From the NCBI GenBank assembly GCA_031272565.1, contig JAISTN010000100.1:1-8587 (forward strand): a stretch of 8,587 bases of DNA, given 5' to 3'. Both the position numbers and the translations under genes were made by a program. Source of the stretch: Bifidobacteriaceae bacterium (GTDB lineage Bacteria > Actinomycetota > Actinomycetes > Actinomycetales > WQXJ01). This document shows positions 7,801 to 8,587 of the stretch, piece by piece; the first letter of the stretch is position 1, and the number at the start of each line of letters is the position of its first letter. Under the pieces are notes generated by a model. The model made no database searches. It was given only the letters and a program-made list of their open reading frames with translations, and was not told where the DNA came from.

Positions 7801-8327
7801 AACTCCTGGTAGGCCTGGGAAGACGACGTGTTGGGGCCATATTCCTGGGCTGACACGATGGTCTGGTAGCTGCTGGCACCCGGCACCTTGAGCTGCATCT
7901 GGGAGCGGTTGCCGCTGGCGGCCTGGCCGTTGGTGCCGGCCCTGAGCCGCGCCCCCCAATACAGGCCCGCCCACAGCACTTGGGCGCCATCCGGCAGCGC
8001 CAAGGTAGAGGCGGAAGAATTAAAGGTCGAGGCGTCAGAGTCCGCGTCCAGGTGGTCCATCATGTAATAGTTGTTGGCGATCGCCTCACCGGCCCGCGCG
8101 GCGGCGCAGTTCGACACCGACATGTGGCAGGTCATCAGGTTGTTGCCAATCGAGATGATGGCGCCATTGGCGTTGGTTTGGAACCGCTGGGCAAACGGCA
8201 CCGTGCTGGCCGCGGTGGCACTCGGCGCATGCGTGATGATGCCGAGGGCGGCCACCAGCACGACAGCCACCAGCCCGGCAGAGGCACGCTTTAGCGCGGT
8301 GGCGTGCCCCAGCAAATGGGGTCTCAT
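1650..8327 (-). CDS. Giant LPXTG-anchored surface protein with twelve DUF11-type repeats
   Basis: A 2225-residue secreted, probably wall-anchored stalk or adhesin; its ligand is unknown. Order of parts: signal peptide 1-39/40 (basic start with KR at 13-14, hydrophobic core GLVAVVLVAALGII, cleavage near SATA-AS); N-terminal module about 41-358, rich in aromatic and small polar residues with blocks such as LPDGAQVLWAGLYWGA; twelve repeats 359-2138 with the DUF11 pattern ADLxVxKT, TNxGPS, TDTLPxG, GxCxxxxxxxTC, TNTATV, DPxxxNN; Pro/Thr/Ser linker 2139-2174; LPVTG 2175-2179; membrane helix about 2183-2199; basic tail to 2225. All 36 cysteines lie in exported modules, an even number in each. The ATG at 8325-8327 is chosen because it gives a proper signal peptide. 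No usable Shine-Dalgarno precedes it, but TAGCCT lies 7 bases upstream, fitting a leaderless transcript. No sortase gene is in the window. The DUF11 and sorting-signal assignments are by motif; adhesion is inference from domain type. Confidence 0.95.
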   Translation of the reverse strand: MRPHLLGHATALKRASAGLVAVVLVAALGIITHAPSATAASTVPFAQRFQTNANGAIISIGNNLMTCHMSVSNCAAARAGEAIANNYYMMDHLDADSDASTFNSSASTLALPDGAQVLWAGLYWGARLRAGTNGQAASGNRSQMQLKVPGASSYQTIVSAQEYGPNTSSSQAYQEFADVTALVQGAGNGSYWGANVVAATGADRYAGWALTVVYQAPGLPLRNLTVFDGFEYISSGSTQTITVSGFQAPTSGQVDTQLTMVAYEGDLPTSGDYTKFNATQLATAISPGSNFFNSTNDMNGTSVTSRIPADRNMLGFDIKNLGASGAVQNGDTSATFTFSSNGDVYFPGVLGMAINLYAPDFTASTKTVTNLSGSTGTAQPGDTLQYTIAYANTGQDAADGVVSSDVLPPGVDYIYGSLVLLSSPDPCVATPAHISDYGSSYGYYDAATRKVSLNLGGDKAESNCGTATANRPTTWNAASAHGGQLQPGDTQYYQFQVKVLPAAGGTVLSNIASLDYTTDTTHLTARYDTPPAQITVARLADVSINKSMSPSPAIAGQPGTTTLTVTNHGPNTAVNVVVTDSIPATYAATEVTSSTGSTCTLPATTQPVTCAIGDLASGDSATVTIKGRPDPSTTATTLTNIAQVNTDSVDPNRSNNVDTVSIPMTHQADLKIAKTPASTTATPGATITWRLTVTNQCPSPATGTCLSDATDVVITDTVADPSKLVLLSATGGSGTGGTQGDVAVTCPATLASNATVRCTVNAALAPGETATVAVTGYVPANVAAGTAGVTNNAAVTSATLDPTQGDAMTTANVTVGAPVADLGVVKTGPTTAVAGQTVRYTFKVTNYGPADATNANLTDTLPAGLSFTPAASANTDHGSCSIGGNTLTCQFGTLGGPASPTSGAGATATVAVAGVLVASSATGSLTNTATVASDAAEPSNNPHPNTATATTAITQQADVAVSKSSTVTTVPDPSSSDQVPYTIVVTNLGPSDATGVTLTDTLPIAALAYVPGSVTTSQGTCQAPSGATLTCNLGTLAVGVSATVTLTMQEAGLYNAGTKPASFQQVATVTANGDPNLDNNTATWTNSGSDQADLAITKTSSGIIAGGDPADFGAPPNTGYYDLTVTNSGPTQATFPRITDTLPTGLTIKTATLPAECSAAGQVVTCNKATDLANGGTWGPLRIEFEVGAIAGGTQITNTATVSSVTADPTLGNNSASVTDQVHHIADVEVDSYTITPAGSYTGPGSTWHVSIHVKNNGPSVAQGVQVLSNVAVTSLIDTSSLPAWCHAVNQELACDVSQEAQVQAAGGFLPQMDLTITFDFQVAPSDAAGTFPACTPSNYDPYDGPACTTPGGWAQISATTNESLYTNNGLTAAMAVSAPQTDLDVTKTALSTVTNTDFHPAYVAGAKFGYQVDIKAGADAADAAGVVVTDTLPAGFHATQVNTSLGTCDITSTGAGSDDLITCQLGTVQAGQGSTAHVVTLFVYGSIDDDVVAEISGAGGAVNHVTVTSTTAALGGGATAVSAQVADDVIQQADLQQFKTADSTTFYAGSPAGYTLTTVNAGPSAVEDAVVTDTLPVGLVPALANAAASSGDADYLLLASPPNSAGCYVDRVPTSPASDPASDTNTTPYVVTCQIGHIDAGDRVSVRVVGNTDPRDLRPYWCPGQNPATDPVANCTEIAAPADPSDEHPRSLQNAATVSSATATDTLTINNSATNTTEMQVMADIAVTASVDINTPAAGTDVKFTLTGVNLGPSTADHPVTDATFPKGFVINCPDGPANSCAAVNIPTMDCSVAHTGTGLDVVYTVHCVGWPQTPYRDSFQPSLTTPGTVTVHVPDDIAAGTYTAASVTTTTTPESDYTTNAAQATVIVVTVANTTVVKTLVSPNPLVVGRPATYRLTATNAGPSVARDVIISDAVPDGTSFISAQVVGGGSCPAPEVRDNIQVVNCSVGALDPGESASVEVVFDVPKDYTGELCNSALVGSGALDPASGDNETQACNQSQLPPKADVAVTVTPAKGSLRPGETATYQAVVQNNGPAATEGTVVKFTLPNGLSGAEVTLLGGSAGTAPAAACVAQGSEVTCDIGDLPVGATVRYQITGRATGGAGTRLVVQASVTHYDIDTNPANDTAAGEIDLVAPPSPTPTVTPTATATPTPTATASPSVTPSTSPSPGASLPVTGSNAAGLAWWALAIVLLGLGLRWQGHLRLAVLAAGGRRPRHQPKHRA
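1806..1913 (-). repeat. Pro/Thr/Ser-rich low-complexity linker (wall-spanning segment)
   Basis: Residues 2139-2174 are built almost only from Pro, Thr, Ser, Ala and Val in degenerate PTPT, TATATP and SPSVTPS units. Such segments commonly carry wall-anchored proteins through peptidoglycan and may be O-glycosylated in actinobacteria; glycosylation here is inference. The DNA is a degenerate short repeat (GTC/GTG/GGC words on the plus strand), a likely place for slippage and length variation between strains. Confidence 0.85.
1914..7253 (-). repeat. Twelve tandem DUF11-type repeats (protein-level repeat array)
   Basis: Repeat limits in residues, and complementary-strand bases: R1 359-538 (7253-6714), R2 539-666 (6713-6330), R3 667-818 (6329-5874), R4 819-955 (5873-5463), R5 956-1089 (5462-5061), R6 1090-1224 (5060-4656), R7 1225-1380 (4655-4188), R8 1381-1531 (4187-3735), R9 1532-1722 (3734-3162), R10 1723-1870 (3161-2718), R11 1871-2005 (2717-2313), R12 2006-2138 (2312-1914). 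Limits are set at the recurring AD-hydrophobic start and are good to a few residues. Most copies are 128-156 residues; R1 (180) and R9 (191) carry insertions. The copies are divergent in protein, with only short near-identical DNA words, for example around TDTLP at 3596-3615, 4025-4044, 4900-4915, 5320-5335 and 5741-5760, so this is an old array and not a recent expansion. Confidence 0.88.
8208..8327 (-). other. Sec signal peptide of the giant surface protein
   Basis: Residues 1-40: positively charged n-region with R2, H4, H8, K13 and R14, a hydrophobic h-region at about 17-31, and a c-region HAPSATAAS with signal peptidase I sites after A39 (ATA) or A40. There is no lipobox cysteine and no twin arginine, so a Sec-exported, non-lipoprotein precursor is expected. 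Confidence 0.88.
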
Positions 8328-8462
8328 GGTTCCAGGCTAACCCGGCCGGGGCCCAATTTGCGTACTGAAAGGCCCAGCGGCGCGTGGTGTCCGCCGCGGC
8401 GAGTTGGGTAATGCTGCCCACTCTGGGGACCCCCAATCAGGCCGTTACGGCACAATGTGACG
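8328..8462. promoter_or_regulatory. Divergent promoter region between surface-protein gene and TetR-type gene
   Basis: 135 bases separate the two divergent starts. For the minus-strand gene, TAGCCT (complement of 8334-8339) lies 7 bases before the ATG. For the plus-strand gene, CACAAT (8451-8456) lies 7 bases before the ATG at 8463. Neither has a clear -35 at the right distance, and neither start has a usable Shine-Dalgarno, so both may be leaderless. Possible regulator sites: the 10-bp palindrome CCCGGCCGGG (8341-8350), just upstream of TAGCCT for the minus-strand gene; GGGGACCCC (8425-8433) near the -35 zone of the plus-strand gene; and the imperfect pair GAGTTGGG/CCCACTC (8401-8408 and 8417-8423). 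All are short and unproven. Confidence 0.4.
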
Positions 8463-8587
8463 ATGCGAACGGCACCGTTGCCTTCTTCGACGTTGCCCGG
8501 TCCCACCCGCGTTCTACCCGGCGCCGGCGCGGCCGCGGCGCGGCCAGACACCCGCGCCGACATTCTGGACGCCGCCGCCGGGCGGCT
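8463..8587 (+). CDS. Probable TetR/AcrR-family regulator, N-terminal fragment cut by window end
   Basis: Forty-two codons are visible. After an Ala/Pro-rich extension of about 28 residues comes DTRADILDAAAGRL, which fits helix 1 of the TetR DNA-binding domain (T-R-x-x-I-L-x-A-A-x-x-L). The helix-turn-helix itself and the ligand domain lie beyond the window, so the family call rests on this one helix. The ATG at 8463 is preferred because a -10-like CACAAT sits 7 bases upstream; the in-frame GTG at 8457 would add two residues and overlaps that hexamer. Third codon positions are strongly G/C, as in the neighbours, which supports real coding. It is divergent from the giant surface-protein gene; TetR-type repressors often act on divergent neighbours, so a role there is possible but not shown. 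Confidence 0.68.
   Translation, partial: MRTAPLPSSTLPGPTRVLPGAGAAAARPDTRADILDAAAGR

Noticed and set aside
2826..7853. Long plus-strand open frames opposite the giant gene (for example 3813-5231, 2826-3533, 5697-6209, 6330-6875, 7344-7853)
   Set aside because: They have Arg/Gly/His/Val-rich composition without domains, and are what the reverse complement of GC-rich, Thr/Val/Ala-rich repeat coding sequence produces. The minus-strand frame has a signal peptide, repeats and a sorting signal.
8324..8563. Minus-strand open frame covering the divergent region
   Set aside because: It runs antisense to the TetR-type start and across both candidate promoters, with no recognisable motif.
1..8587. A new defence, toxin, CRISPR, retron or mobile system
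   Set aside because: No direct-repeat array with spacers, transposase, reverse transcriptase, nuclease, toxin motif, tRNA or rRNA is visible. All long coding sequence is accounted for by four genes.

Overview
The window comes from a high-GC Gram-positive bacterium, most likely an actinomycete (Actinomycetota). The grounds are strong G/C preference at third codon positions, a very long secreted DUF11-repeat protein ending in an LPXTG wall-sorting signal, and start codons with little or no Shine-Dalgarno sequence but with -10-like hexamers 7-8 bases upstream. The genus cannot be named from this sequence.

Layout: (1) Bases 2-799, plus strand, hold the C-terminal two thirds of an Amt-family ammonium transporter; its 5' end lies outside the window. 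(2) Bases 800-958 are an intergenic stretch with an 11-bp GC-rich inverted repeat just after amt and a candidate promoter/operator before the next gene. (3) Bases 959-1606, plus strand, encode a 215-residue regulator with an XRE-type helix-turn-helix followed by a cupin sensor domain. (4) Bases 1650-8327, minus strand, encode one 2225-residue surface protein: signal peptide, a globular N-terminal module, twelve tandem DUF11-type beta-sandwich repeats, a Pro/Thr/Ser-rich wall-spanning linker, LPVTG, a membrane helix and a basic tail. It takes up 78% of the window and converges on the XRE gene with a 43-bp gap. (5) Bases 8328-8462 are a divergent promoter region. (6) Bases 8463-8587, plus strand, hold the first 42 codons of a probable TetR-family regulator, cut by the window end.

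Functional picture: amt and the XRE-cupin gene are neighbours on one strand and may or may not be linked. The giant protein is an independent, probably wall-anchored stalk or adhesin, and the divergent TetR-type gene is a positional candidate for its regulator. No sortase, pilin, toxin, defence, CRISPR, RNA gene or transposon is visible. The most interesting observation is in the giant protein: a Lys/Asp/Asn triad, in the positions expected for an intramolecular isopeptide bond, is complete in eight of the twelve repeats. In the three repeats that lack the Lys, the Asn is also lost. In addition, every module has an even number of cysteines.
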